Shown: piece after piece, positions 1 through 7,875 of the stretch | Position numbering within the stretch: position 1 is the first letter of the stretch | Layout of the letters: each line of letters opens with the position of its first letter | Assembly: GCA_047624165.1 (NCBI GenBank) | Contig: JBLHPD010000165.1 | Span: 1-11,354 of the forward strand | DNA: 11,354 bases | Direction: 5' to 3' | Source of the DNA: Clostridium_AD sp047624165 | Lineage (GTDB): Bacteria; Bacillota; Clostridia; Clostridiales; Clostridiaceae | The notes under the pieces: generated by a model | Database searches by the model: none | The model's input: only the letters and a program-made list of their open reading frames with translations | What the model was told of the DNA's origin: nothing | Translations under genes and position numbers: made by a program

Positions 1-2
1 TA

Positions 3-117
3 TATTAATAAAATGATTTTTTCTTATTGATAAAGTGATTTCTTAGGGATAATCTGACGTAAATCAGCTACTAATAATAGAAATAAAATGACGTTTGAAT
101 TAGTTATAATTTGACGT
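3..117 (-). repeat. Array of five 17-bp direct repeats, transposon-end or iteron type
   Basis: Five copies read on the minus strand at 117-101, 94-78, 60-44, 41-25 and 19-3. The three copies nearest the gene begin ACGTCA, the two outer copies begin AAATCA. All five share TCA, two variable bases, TTAT, two variable bases, then CTA or ATA. Start-to-start distances are 23, 34, 19 and 22 bases, mostly near two helical turns. The variable positions sit in the same places in every copy, which argues for protein-binding sites rather than a simple AT repeat. Arrays of 17 to 22-base direct repeats are known at the ends of Tn7-like elements (TnsB sites) and at plasmid origins (iterons). The array begins one base after the nuclease stop codon. 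No terminal TGT is visible; it would lie just before position 1 if spacing were as in Tn7. Confidence 0.75.
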
Positions 118-2136
118 TTAACACCCAGCTTCTTCTTTGAATTTTGTAATAGGTTGATAAAATGCTATATACTCAACTGACTCCCTAACCTCTTTTAATC
201 TTGCTACTGGAATATGATAAAATAAATTTTCTTTATACTCTTTTAAATGCCGTTCATCTTTCACATTAACGAGCATTACATTTAAATGATTAAACTTCCC
301 ATAATCATCATATTCATCTATAACTACCCTATCATTTCTTGCTTCGAGTGGGGATTGCTCTATTATTTTCTTTAACTGCTTTGTTATTAACTTCGTGCTT
401 CCCGGCAGCATAGGAAAAGCTCCTATATTTACTTCTTCTATACTCTTATAAAATTTATGCTCCTTAAACTTCTCTTCGTCTCCATAAGGAAACATAACAT
501 AAGCTCCAAAGGTATCATATTTAAATTGAACCTCGTTACTAAGTTTTGATACTATTGCATCCCTATATCTATGCATTACATTTATATCATCCTCAACTGG
601 CCCTACCACAGCACTATCATCCACATTAATTCTATACTTAGCATCAAATATATAAATTCTATTGTCATCTTTATTATTCAAATTTCTAATATTAAGCACA
701 GTATCAGGTCTTTGATTAGTTGTTTGAGATGAATATGACTTGTTATACCATAACTCTAACCTATTCTTCTTGTTAGAATAAATCATCTTAGCTTCAGAGT
801 CCTGGGATAATGTAAAATAGAACCCATTGTCCTTATACTTTAATATTCCATATTCCTCTACCTCGTAACCTAAATCACTGAGAATATGATGTATCTTCAT
901 ATAGCACCACATCTCATATAATAAATATAGTTTTTTAGGAGTCATTTGATAAAGCCCATCTCCTAAAGCTAGCCCCTTACTTAGCATAATATACTTTTTG
1001 TAAACTTCTCTATAACCAGGAGCCATTTGAAAAACTAAGCTCATAGTCTTTTTACCAGTAAGATTGCTAACATTACTAAATCCATTTTTAAGATGTTTTT
1101 TTAATATCGATATTTTATTCTTTAAAAACTTATAAAGATCAACTTTATCATCAGTATTATTACTATTATTTTTTGCTTTATTATTAAGCATATTTATAAC
1201 TATATTTTTTACAACTGCATTTAGCCTTTTTATAATACTCGTTATCATGTACTTAACAAATCTATTTTCATATATATCAATAGTTGTAATTTTTCTTTTA
1301 TCTATCACAGTAGTTGCAATGTAGTTTTTATCTTTTCCTTTAATAAATCCATTTTGATGCTCTACAAGTGCGCTTGGATGCTTCCTAAGATAATTAATTG
1401 TATTACGGGAAGGTACTCTTGATTTCTCTAATCTTTTTATGGATTCTATAGTTTCTACATTATGCTTAGGGTTTGCTATAACTCTTTTGATAGCTTTTTC
1501 TAAATCGTCAAATATACATCTCAAAATACTAATAAATTCTGCATTGGTTTGATGTTTAGTATCTACCAGTCTAGTTTCTAAATAAGTTTTTCCCATAAGA
1601 GCAAAAGCTAAAGAATATATCTCCTCATTTACTTCATTCATAATATCTCTATAATCCTTTTGATAATCAATTTTTGACGGAAAAACTTCTATATTTATAG
1701 ATAATATATCCCTACCATCTTTATTAATTATAAAATTGGACAACCCAATATCTGAAGAAAAATCAATCATTCCAATATAACAATTACTTATTTTCTGAAA
1801 CCCATTATTTAAGTTACTACCCATATGAATTACTTCATAACGACTCTCGTCTTTAACTTCTAATATCAACTGATATTTCCCATTTTCATAAAAACAAGGT
1901 TTCACATTCGGCCCACTAACTTTTACTAACTCTCCATTATCTGAAATAACTTTTACTGTAACTCTATCTTCATATTCCAAACCTACAGTAAGAGTTGCTG
2001 TTGTATTTATATTAATATTTAAATCTCTTACTTTCTTATTTATACTCTCCCCACTAAATGTTAACGAAAATTCACCATCACAATCTATTTCTAAAAGCTT
2101 TTCATTATGCCCAGAATGAAGTAAACCCATCTTCAT
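118..2136 (-). CDS. McrC-like restriction nuclease with DUF2357 and PD-(D/E)XK domains (LlaJI R2-type)
   Basis: This is probably the DNA-cleaving subunit of the restriction complex, acting with the McrB-like protein encoded just upstream. Residues 1-150 are beta-rich; residues about 155-310 resemble the helical DUF2357 region, with the stretch TIDIYENRFVKYM at 285-297. The C-terminal part carries a PD-(D/E)XK nuclease core: E408 in LYEMW, P477-D478 in RPDTVL, and D498-A-K500 in IFDAKY, followed by MHRYRDA at 521-527. All expected acidic and lysine residues are present, so it looks intact. It is longer than E. coli McrC (about 350 aa) because of the DUF2357 region. The frame overlaps the end of the upstream gene by 32 bases. 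The ribosome site AAGAGG at 2144-2139 is too close to the ATG at 2136 but well placed for the in-frame ATG at 2130, so the protein may start at residue 3. Family call is firm; exact partner and target are inferred. Confidence 0.85.
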   Translation of the reverse strand: MKMGLLHSGHNEKLLEIDCDGEFSLTFSGESINKKVRDLNININTTATLTVGLEYEDRVTVKVISDNGELVKVSGPNVKPCFYENGKYQLILEVKDESRYEVIHMGSNLNNGFQKISNCYIGMIDFSSDIGLSNFIINKDGRDILSINIEVFPSKIDYQKDYRDIMNEVNEEIYSLAFALMGKTYLETRLVDTKHQTNAEFISILRCIFDDLEKAIKRVIANPKHNVETIESIKRLEKSRVPSRNTINYLRKHPSALVEHQNGFIKGKDKNYIATTVIDKRKITTIDIYENRFVKYMITSIIKRLNAVVKNIVINMLNNKAKNNSNNTDDKVDLYKFLKNKISILKKHLKNGFSNVSNLTGKKTMSLVFQMAPGYREVYKKYIMLSKGLALGDGLYQMTPKKLYLLYEMWCYMKIHHILSDLGYEVEEYGILKYKDNGFYFTLSQDSEAKMIYSNKKNRLELWYNKSYSSQTTNQRPDTVLNIRNLNNKDDNRIYIFDAKYRINVDDSAVVGPVEDDINVMHRYRDAIVSKLSNEVQFKYDTFGAYVMFPYGDEEKFKEHKFYKSIEEVNIGAFPMLPGSTKLITKQLKKIIEQSPLEARNDRVVIDEYDDYGKFNHLNVMLVNVKDERHLKEYKENLFYHIPVARLKEVRESVEYIAFYQPITKFKEEAGC

Positions 2137-4420
2137 AACCTCTTAACATCATAAGTATTTTTTCAGCACTTTTTTTATACTTAATCTTATCTGATTTCAA
2201 CTCTGTTTCACAATCTTTGATATACTCAACTGTAGCAGTAACCTCTTTACCATTTGTGTTACAGTAGTTAAATAATTTAATTAGAATATCCTTAATTACA
2301 AACTCACTCCCAGTTATAATCGGTAATATCTTTTGCATTATTTGAAAATCAAAAGCTTCATCTTCACTTAATAAATCATTAATCTTGTTTTCTAACATAT
2401 AAAATACAATCTCATCTCTAACTCTATACCCAAAGTTCTTATTACCTTGCTCTAGTATCTCATTTATATCTTTAACTTTACTATTAGTTTGCCTAACGAA
2501 TGCATCATCACTATTTAAAGCATCCTTAATATTTAAAAAGCTTGTCTTAAAGAAACCGTTATCCACATTAATACTTTCACATTCTTCATTACTAAAATCC
2601 AAAGCATCCAGATCTACATCTGAAAACTCAATAGTATTAGCTCTATCTAATACCTTTCTGCTAAAAGCAAAAGTTGTATCATCCATATTAACAGTACCAA
2701 CGATATAAATATTTTCAGGTATTCTTAAATTTGCATACTTATTCCCTGCAGCCAAATATTCCCCAGTAAATAATCTGTCGGTCTTAATATTATTATCTTC
2801 ATCAAATTCTCTAGATTCTATAATGCTTAAATATTCACTTAAATAATACTCAACCCTAGCTAAATTCATTTCATCTAAACAAATAAAATAAGGTTTATTA
2901 ATATTCTCCTCTTTAGAAGCTATAAAAATAATTTCAGTTAGCTTACCAGGAATAAATTCATCATTTATATTTTTATAACCAAATAATTCAGTACTATCAT
3001 TCCAATCAGGTTTAACATTAATAATATTATATTGACCATTTTCAGGAGTAGCACCAACAGCCCTTGCAAATAATTTAACTAATTTAGATTTACCTGTTCC
3101 ACTTATACCGGCAAGGATGGCGAATGGTTTTGTTTTTAGGGAGAGATAGAAGTTGGATAGGTCATTGTAGTTGTATATGAAGCTTTTGGAGAGCACATAC
3201 TGTCTTATACTTTTTATTAAAAAATTAACTTCATAGTCTTTTTTACTAACAATTTGTTTCTGGGCACCACCTTCCATCTGTTCTTTAATTTTGATATTAT
3301 CATTTTTTATAAATGTTACTTGTTCCGGATTAGTAATTCTAGTTTGAAAATCAAAATATGTTAATGCTTTAGTTAACTCTAAATCCTCGAGATACTCACT
3401 AGAATCTTCTTCTCTTAATGCAAAAATTACATATTCTAATTTTCCTTTTATTTTTAATACCAATAGTTTACAATTCTTATATAACTTATTATAAAATTCC
3501 TTATATTCATTTCCATCTACTTTTTTAGTTCCAAACTCAACTCTATTTTGTGTAGCTTCATTTGTAGTAATATACGTTTCTATAATAGTATTTTCTGAAT
3601 TATACTTTTCTTCTTTTAAATACTTAAGATTATTACTCATTATTTTAACTGGTAATTCTATTGTTATATGTCTGCCAATTATATTTCCACTAAATTCATT
3701 ACGTCTTATAACTGGAAACAATTCAAATTCCTTTCCAGTTAATATAATTGATGACTGATTACTACTCATTCCATTTTTGCTTCCAACGCAGCTTTCAGGT
3801 AAATTTTTAAGAAGAGCCATATCAAACCACTTGCTTTCCAAATCACCATTATGGATACCTAAATCAGTTATTTTTATATTTTGTTTTACAATTATTCTTT
3901 TCACAATATTATTAAATATTTCTCTAGTATCTTGTATATTTATTTCCAATGCCTCTTTTTTTATATTGTTTTCGATTTTCATACTACATTCTTCAATTAT
4001 ATATCCAAATTTATTTATTTCTGCAATAAATTTCGCAAAATTTGACTCATTACTATCGTTAGCCCATTGAGTCCATACTCCAAATTTTATTATCTCTTCA
4101 TTATATTTATATTCTAATAGTGGTCGCCCTTGTCTAATGTAATTAGATTCTCTACTGCTTTTAGAGTCATTCGTTATTTTTTCTTCTTCCAACAAAAACT
4201 GCATGATTCCATTAACACTTATTATTTTTTTAATATCTATAAATTTATTACGAAATTCTTCAAATGTAACCTCTTGTTTATTATTCTCAATATAATGCTT
4301 AATAATAATATATGGAATTGCGGTCATTCTTTCCTGTTCTGACAATATAGTATTGTTATATTTAACTTCGTATCTTTTGTTTCTATCTTCCAAAATTATT
4401 TCATTCCTTTCTATTACCAT
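2105..4420 (-). CDS. McrB-like AAA+ restriction motor protein (LlaJI R1-type)
   Basis: This is the nucleotide-driven DNA recognition and motor subunit expected to assemble with the McrC-like nuclease. The AAA+ core has Walker A GISGTGKS at 438-445, Walker B YFICLDEMN at 511-519, and the McrB-type signature VNMDDTTFAFSRKVLDRA at 577-594, which supports the McrB subfamily (GTPases in E. coli). The first 400 residues do not look like the DUF3578 methyl-binding domain of E. coli McrB. Residues about 30-130 could form a small helical domain, and about 195-340 are beta-rich. In a Helicobacter pylori LlaJI R1 homologue the N-terminal domain is known to adopt a B3 fold that binds a specific site, so a similar role is inferred here. 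The ATG at 4420 has no ribosome site before it, while AAAGGA at 4410-4405 precedes an in-frame TTG at 4393, so the protein may begin at residue 10. The gene follows a terminator and overlaps the nuclease gene. Confidence 0.9.
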   Translation of the reverse strand: MVIERNEIILEDRNKRYEVKYNNTILSEQERMTAIPYIIIKHYIENNKQEVTFEEFRNKFIDIKKIISVNGIMQFLLEEEKITNDSKSSRESNYIRQGRPLLEYKYNEEIIKFGVWTQWANDSNESNFAKFIAEINKFGYIIEECSMKIENNIKKEALEINIQDTREIFNNIVKRIIVKQNIKITDLGIHNGDLESKWFDMALLKNLPESCVGSKNGMSSNQSSIILTGKEFELFPVIRRNEFSGNIIGRHITIELPVKIMSNNLKYLKEEKYNSENTIIETYITTNEATQNRVEFGTKKVDGNEYKEFYNKLYKNCKLLVLKIKGKLEYVIFALREEDSSEYLEDLELTKALTYFDFQTRITNPEQVTFIKNDNIKIKEQMEGGAQKQIVSKKDYEVNFLIKSIRQYVLSKSFIYNYNDLSNFYLSLKTKPFAILAGISGTGKSKLVKLFARAVGATPENGQYNIINVKPDWNDSTELFGYKNINDEFIPGKLTEIIFIASKEENINKPYFICLDEMNLARVEYYLSEYLSIIESREFDEDNNIKTDRLFTGEYLAAGNKYANLRIPENIYIVGTVNMDDTTFAFSRKVLDRANTIEFSDVDLDALDFSNEECESINVDNGFFKTSFLNIKDALNSDDAFVRQTNSKVKDINEILEQGNKNFGYRVRDEIVFYMLENKINDLLSEDEAFDFQIMQKILPIITGSEFVIKDILIKLFNYCNTNGKEVTATVEYIKDCETELKSDKIKYKKSAEKILMMLRGYEDGFTSFWA
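2137..2144 (-). promoter_or_regulatory. Ribosome binding site deciding the start of the McrC-like gene
   Basis: AAGAGGTT lies inside the last codons of the McrB-like gene. GAGG is 2 bases from the ATG at 2136 and 8 bases from the in-frame ATG at 2130, so 2130 is the better start. The overlap with the upstream gene suggests translational coupling, keeping the two restriction subunits in proportion. Confidence 0.55.
4405..4410 (-). promoter_or_regulatory. Ribosome binding site suggesting a TTG start for the McrB-like gene
   Basis: AAAGGA sits 11 bases before the in-frame TTG codon at 4393-4391 and downstream of the first ATG at 4420. The bases before that ATG hold no purine-rich site, so TTG 4393 is a credible true start, removing nine residues. 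Confidence 0.45.
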
Positions 4421-4460
4421 AATTTTAATAATTATCTTAAAATTCTATTATTTAACTCTA

Positions 4461-4466
4461 ATTATA
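4461..4466 (-). promoter_or_regulatory. Possible -10 element for the restriction gene pair
   Basis: A perfect TATAAT on the minus strand lies 40 bases before the ATG at 4420, between the upstream terminator and the McrB-like gene. I see no convincing TTGACA-like box at 16 to 18 bases. In DNA this AT-rich a perfect hexamer can arise by chance, so confidence rests mainly on position after a terminator. Confidence 0.35.
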
Positions 4467-4498
4467 CTTTTTTTCTTATTAATATACTAGTTTTTTAC

Positions 4499-4542
4499 AA
4501 AAAAATAAAAACAAATGTTTAAAATACTATTCTAAACATTTG
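4499..4542 (-). terminator. Intrinsic terminator after the methyltransferase pair
   Basis: On the minus strand a perfect 10-base inverted repeat (CAAATGTTTA at 4542-4533 with TAAACATTTG at 4521-4512, loop of 11) is followed at once by five T, one A and seven T. It lies 18 bases after the stop of the second methyltransferase gene. The stem is AT-rich, so some readthrough into the restriction genes is likely. Confidence 0.8.
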
Positions 4543-4560
4543 CAATAATAAATATAAAAT

Positions 4561-6084
4561 CTATATATATTTTTTTAATATATAAGCTATTCTTCTAGAC
4601 ATAAGTGGTGGTACACTATTTCCTATTTGCATATAGGTTTTAGTAAATGGTCCAAGGAAGTAATAATTATCTGGATACGATTGAACTCTAGCCGCTTCTC
4701 TTGGTGTTAATCCCCTTGCTTGGTTAGGATGTATATACATATTACAATCAAATTTCATATGTGCTGTTATAGTTTTACATACTTCATTTAGCTTTAATTT
4801 GTAATACTTATCTTTAAACATATGACTTCTACTCTTGTATGGCATTATATCAGCTATACGTTCACTACTTGAATTATCTCCTGGCATCATTCTTCCAAAA
4901 ATCTCAATATCTCTATCATTATTATATCTTGTCTTATGATTAAATATAAGTGCACTTCTAAAATCTTGGTTTATTAAGTCTACATATTCATTGCATTGTT
5001 TAACCCTATTATATTCTATCTTTTTTCCTGATTCTTCAGTATCCGATTTTGTAGAATTCTTTTTTCGTAATGGTTGCAGTTCTCTAAGATCCTTAATTGC
5101 ATCTTGCAAATCATACTTTTTCATTCCTTTAGCAGATGCTTCTATTTCTTCAATAATAGCTTTTGCAGTAATATTTAATTTTTCACTTATATCGGACCTT
5201 ACCCCTATATAAATCAGACGCTCCCTATTTTGTGGCACTGAAAAATCTCTTGCATTAAAAACATGATAGCAAACATCATAATCTGTACCTTCAAGATTAT
5301 GAAAATCTTCTTTTACCTGCTCTGCTACACTTATCATACCTTTTACATTCTCCATTACAAAAAATTTAGGTTTTAGCTTTTCGACCCCTCTTACATAATA
5401 TTTATAAAGTATATTCCTAGAATCATCTATTATTCTTTGTCTATTTGCCATTGAAAATCCTTGGCATGGTGGTCCACCTATTATTATATCTACTTTCTCA
5501 CTAATATAGTCATCAATTTTATCAACAATTACTTTTATATCCCCTGTAATAATTTTCTCCTTAGGAATTTCAGAATGATTAAATGAATAAGTTTCTGTGC
5601 ATACATCTTCAATATCGTTAGCAAGCAGTGTTTTAAAACCATTCTGATAAAATCCTAAACTCATACCTCCGGCACCACAAAAGAAATCCACAACGGTAGC
5701 ACTTTCTCTATCTTTGTAATATACATTTACTGCCTTTTCTCTATAATAGTCCATATATTTCATCAAACTTTTATCTATCATTTTATTATGAACTAGATAC
5801 TCCGACAAAACAGACATCATAACATCAAAATCTTTTTCTAAAATAATCTCCAACTTATGTATTTCATCAAAATTCTTTATAACCCCTAATTTCACAAGAA
5901 AATTAAGAACATCCAAATTATAATCAATTTCCTGCAATATTATCTTTTTATGTATTCCATATAATTCACAAATACAATTAACAAAATCATTTAAAATATT
6001 TCGCAATATTTTTTTATCTCCTGTTTTAATAATACTATCTAAGTCTTTAAATATACTAAAAGACTTTTTTTCTAATTTATACAT
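4561..6084 (-). CDS. DNA (cytosine-5) methyltransferase, second of a pair (LlaJI M2-type)
   Basis: It transfers a methyl group from S-adenosylmethionine to C5 of cytosine in the restriction target, protecting one strand. Motif I is DFFCGAGG at 133-140, the catalytic PPCQ loop is at 205-208 (C207), ENVKG at 245-249, QNRER at 285-289, the LTPREAARVQSYP block at 459-471 and QIGNSVPP at 486-493. All core motifs are present and in the usual order. The target recognition region should be about residues 300-440. A 130-residue N-terminal extension rich in hydrophobic and charged residues, probably helical, precedes motif I; it has no match that I recognise. The start codon is 3 bases after the first methyltransferase stop, with GAGGT at 6096-6092 as ribosome site, so the two are co-translated. 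Two cytosine methylases beside McrB/McrC-like genes is the LlaJI layout, where each enzyme modifies one strand of an asymmetric site. Confidence 0.93.
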   Translation of the reverse strand: MYKLEKKSFSIFKDLDSIIKTGDKKILRNILNDFVNCICELYGIHKKIILQEIDYNLDVLNFLVKLGVIKNFDEIHKLEIILEKDFDVMMSVLSEYLVHNKMIDKSLMKYMDYYREKAVNVYYKDRESATVVDFFCGAGGMSLGFYQNGFKTLLANDIEDVCTETYSFNHSEIPKEKIITGDIKVIVDKIDDYISEKVDIIIGGPPCQGFSMANRQRIIDDSRNILYKYYVRGVEKLKPKFFVMENVKGMISVAEQVKEDFHNLEGTDYDVCYHVFNARDFSVPQNRERLIYIGVRSDISEKLNITAKAIIEEIEASAKGMKKYDLQDAIKDLRELQPLRKKNSTKSDTEESGKKIEYNRVKQCNEYVDLINQDFRSALIFNHKTRYNNDRDIEIFGRMMPGDNSSSERIADIMPYKSRSHMFKDKYYKLKLNEVCKTITAHMKFDCNMYIHPNQARGLTPREAARVQSYPDNYYFLGPFTKTYMQIGNSVPPLMSRRIAYILKKYI

Positions 6085-6087
6085 TTC

Positions 6088-7095
6088 TTATACCTCAGTT
6101 TCTAAATTTATATTTAAAGTTTGAGCAATATCCCTAGCAATATTGTAGGCCACATCAACTGTTACAGCATTACCAAATTGTCTATACGCTTGTGTATTGG
6201 ATCCGACTTGAATCCAGTTGCTTGGAAACCCCTGCAAAATTCTACATTCATTAGGTGTAAGCATTCTAATATTTGATATAGGTCTTATTTCATCATCATC
6301 AAATCTTTCACGATTTATAGTATCAGTATAATAATTGTCTTGTGAAGCCCTATGCATTTTATGCATAGTTGCACATAAAGGTCTTGCTACTGTCAAATTA
6401 ATTTTTGGTTTAGCTACATAATTCTTGGTCCCCGTAGCTAATATAGTTTTGAGTATTCTTTCTGACAAAAAAAATTTTCTATCAACTTCCTCATCCAATA
6501 TATTTTGAACTGTGGTCTGTAACTCTATAGTTTGTGGTGGAAATTTAAATTTAAAATTATTTTTTTTATAATATTCTTTTTTATATCCAACTATAAATAC
6601 TCTCCTTCTAGTGTGTGGTATTCCATAGTCTGATGAATTCAATACCTTATGAAATATAATATATCCTAGGTCCTCTTCTAATATTTTTTTCATTTTTATA
6701 AATGTGTTGCCATTATCATGGCTCTCTAAATTTTTTACATTTTCTAATACTATTACCTTAGGTTGATGTTTTCTCAATATTGTTTCAATAGTAAAGAATA
6801 ATGTTCCTCTTTTGTCATTAAACCCCTTTTGTTTACCCATCATGCTAAATGGCTGACACGGAAAACCCGCTAAAAGTACATCATGACTTGGTATTTCATC
6901 CAACACATCATTTATATCCCCTAATCGAATATGTTCACCAATATTCGCTCTATAACTTTCAACTGCATACTTGTCAACGTCATTAGCAAATATTATATTA
7001 AATCCTGCATTTAAAAATCCCAAATCCAATCCCCCACATCCTGAAAACAAACTTACAGTCCTTAGATGTCTATGTCGATAATTTATTATTTCCAT
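6088..7095 (-). CDS. DNA (cytosine-5) methyltransferase, first of a pair (LlaJI M1-type)
   Basis: It is the partner of the following methylase and probably modifies the opposite strand of an asymmetric recognition site. Motif I is LFSGCGGLDLGF at 16-27, the catalytic loop GFPCQPFS is at 77-84 (C80), ENVKNL at 118-123, HTRRR at 161-165, the LTPNECRILQGFP block at 279-291 and QFGNAV at 306-311. The length of 335 residues is typical for a compact bacterial enzyme; the target recognition region, about 175-275, is short. The ATG at 7095 is preceded by an in-frame TGA and by AGAAGGGA at 7116-7109, 13 bases away, which is a little long. It is the first gene of the four-gene system and so is positioned to be made before the restriction subunits. 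The sequence differs clearly from the second methylase, so the two are not a recent duplication. Confidence 0.93.
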   Translation of the reverse strand: MEIINYRHRHLRTVSLFSGCGGLDLGFLNAGFNIIFANDVDKYAVESYRANIGEHIRLGDINDVLDEIPSHDVLLAGFPCQPFSMMGKQKGFNDKRGTLFFTIETILRKHQPKVIVLENVKNLESHDNGNTFIKMKKILEEDLGYIIFHKVLNSSDYGIPHTRRRVFIVGYKKEYYKKNNFKFKFPPQTIELQTTVQNILDEEVDRKFFLSERILKTILATGTKNYVAKPKINLTVARPLCATMHKMHRASQDNYYTDTINRERFDDDEIRPISNIRMLTPNECRILQGFPSNWIQVGSNTQAYRQFGNAVTVDVAYNIARDIAQTLNINLETEV

Positions 7096-7157
7096 ATGTA
7101 GCTTTCAATCCCTTCTTTAAACAGTTTATAATTCTCTCTTCTCTAATACTACCCTCT

Positions 7158-7185
7158 ATTTTATCTTTAGTTTCTTACAATACAA
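7158..7185 (-). promoter_or_regulatory. Possible promoter of the methyltransferase pair
   Basis: TTGTAT (7185-7180) and TAAAAT (7163-7158) on the minus strand are 16 bases apart, about 63 bases before the first methyltransferase start. They match the sigma-70 consensus at 4/6 and 5/6. A second TATAAT at 7199-7194 lacks a good -35. AT-rich background makes this a tentative call. Confidence 0.35.
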
Positions 7186-7340
7186 CAAGCTTAATTATAG
7201 TATTTAGTACAAGTTCTAGCTTTCCACGATGTGAATTTTGTTTTCTTTCGCTCTCATCATAATATTATACATTTCAACTTTACCATAGGTAAATTTGAAT
7301 AACAATGTCGTTTTAAAATTTATAATAACCTTTTTCCACT

Positions 7341-7364
7341 TAATAATAATAATAATAATAATAA
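7341..7364. repeat. (TAA)8 trinucleotide microsatellite
   Basis: Eight perfect TAA units (ATT-type on the coding strand), about 245 bases before the first methyltransferase start. It is not inside a gene and is too far from the best promoter candidate to change its spacing, so phase variation through it is possible only if an unseen promoter lies beside it. Confidence 0.9.
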
Positions 7365-7850
7365 TTTCTAATTCATATGATTTTTACATTAAATTTAAAA
7401 TCTATTTTTTTTCATCTACATACTTATATTTTAGACATTTAATTTTATCACACATTTTAACTTGCGTTTGAACTTATATACTGTTATTGTATAGAACATT
7501 AGTTCTTTTGTAAATAGCCTTCTTGCCTATGTTTAATATTACCTACTAAATAAATTTTAAGCCATACCATTTTAACACAATACGATGATATATTTAACCG
7601 TAAATAGATAAATAACCTCGAACTAAAAACCAGGAATTCAATTAATATGTAGTAAAATCACTCCTAAACAATTTATTAATTATCATATTTCTATATCCTC
7701 TGACACCTTAGTGATTTATGTAAACTTTAACTTTTACTTATCGAAATACCTTTATTATGTTCTATTACTCACAATATCAACTATTTATAGAATACAACTA
7801 TAATAGTATTTTATAAATATAATTAACGAATTCTATTCAAACGACAAAAG

Positions 7851-7875
7851 ACTACAGAAATATCCTTTCTGCAGT
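7851..7875 (-). terminator. Hairpin, possible terminator after the small 103-aa frame
   Basis: On the minus strand ACTGCAGAAA (7875-7866) pairs with TTTCTGTAGT (7860-7851) through ten positions with one G-U pair and a five-base loop, followed by CTTTTGT. Pairing is better on the minus strand than on the plus strand, matching gene direction. The T-run is short, so termination may be weak. Confidence 0.4.

Noticed and set aside
3..117. CRISPR array reading of the left-edge repeats
   Set aside because: The repeats are only 17 bases with internal variable positions and gaps of 2 to 17 bases, far too short for spacers.
3..117. DnaA-box cluster reading of the left-edge repeats
   Set aside because: The TTAT core is shared, but the following bases are CTA or ATA after two variable positions and do not match TTATNCACA.
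3777..4342. Two plus-strand open frames of 97 and 70 codons
   Set aside because: They lie wholly inside the McrB-like gene on the other strand, are hydrophobic by-products of AT-rich antisense sequence and match no family I know.
4991..5212. Plus-strand open frame of 73 codons
   Set aside because: It is antisense to the second methyltransferase in a region where that gene has intact motifs on both sides; no ribosome site or recognisable domain.
5217..5221. GACGC (the LlaJI site) found at 5217, and its complement at 8435 and 10397, considered as methylation-controlled operators
   Set aside because: These copies that I noticed are inside coding or decayed sequence and none is near the methylase or restriction promoters, so an autoregulatory role like that of LlaJI is not supported, and the target here may differ.
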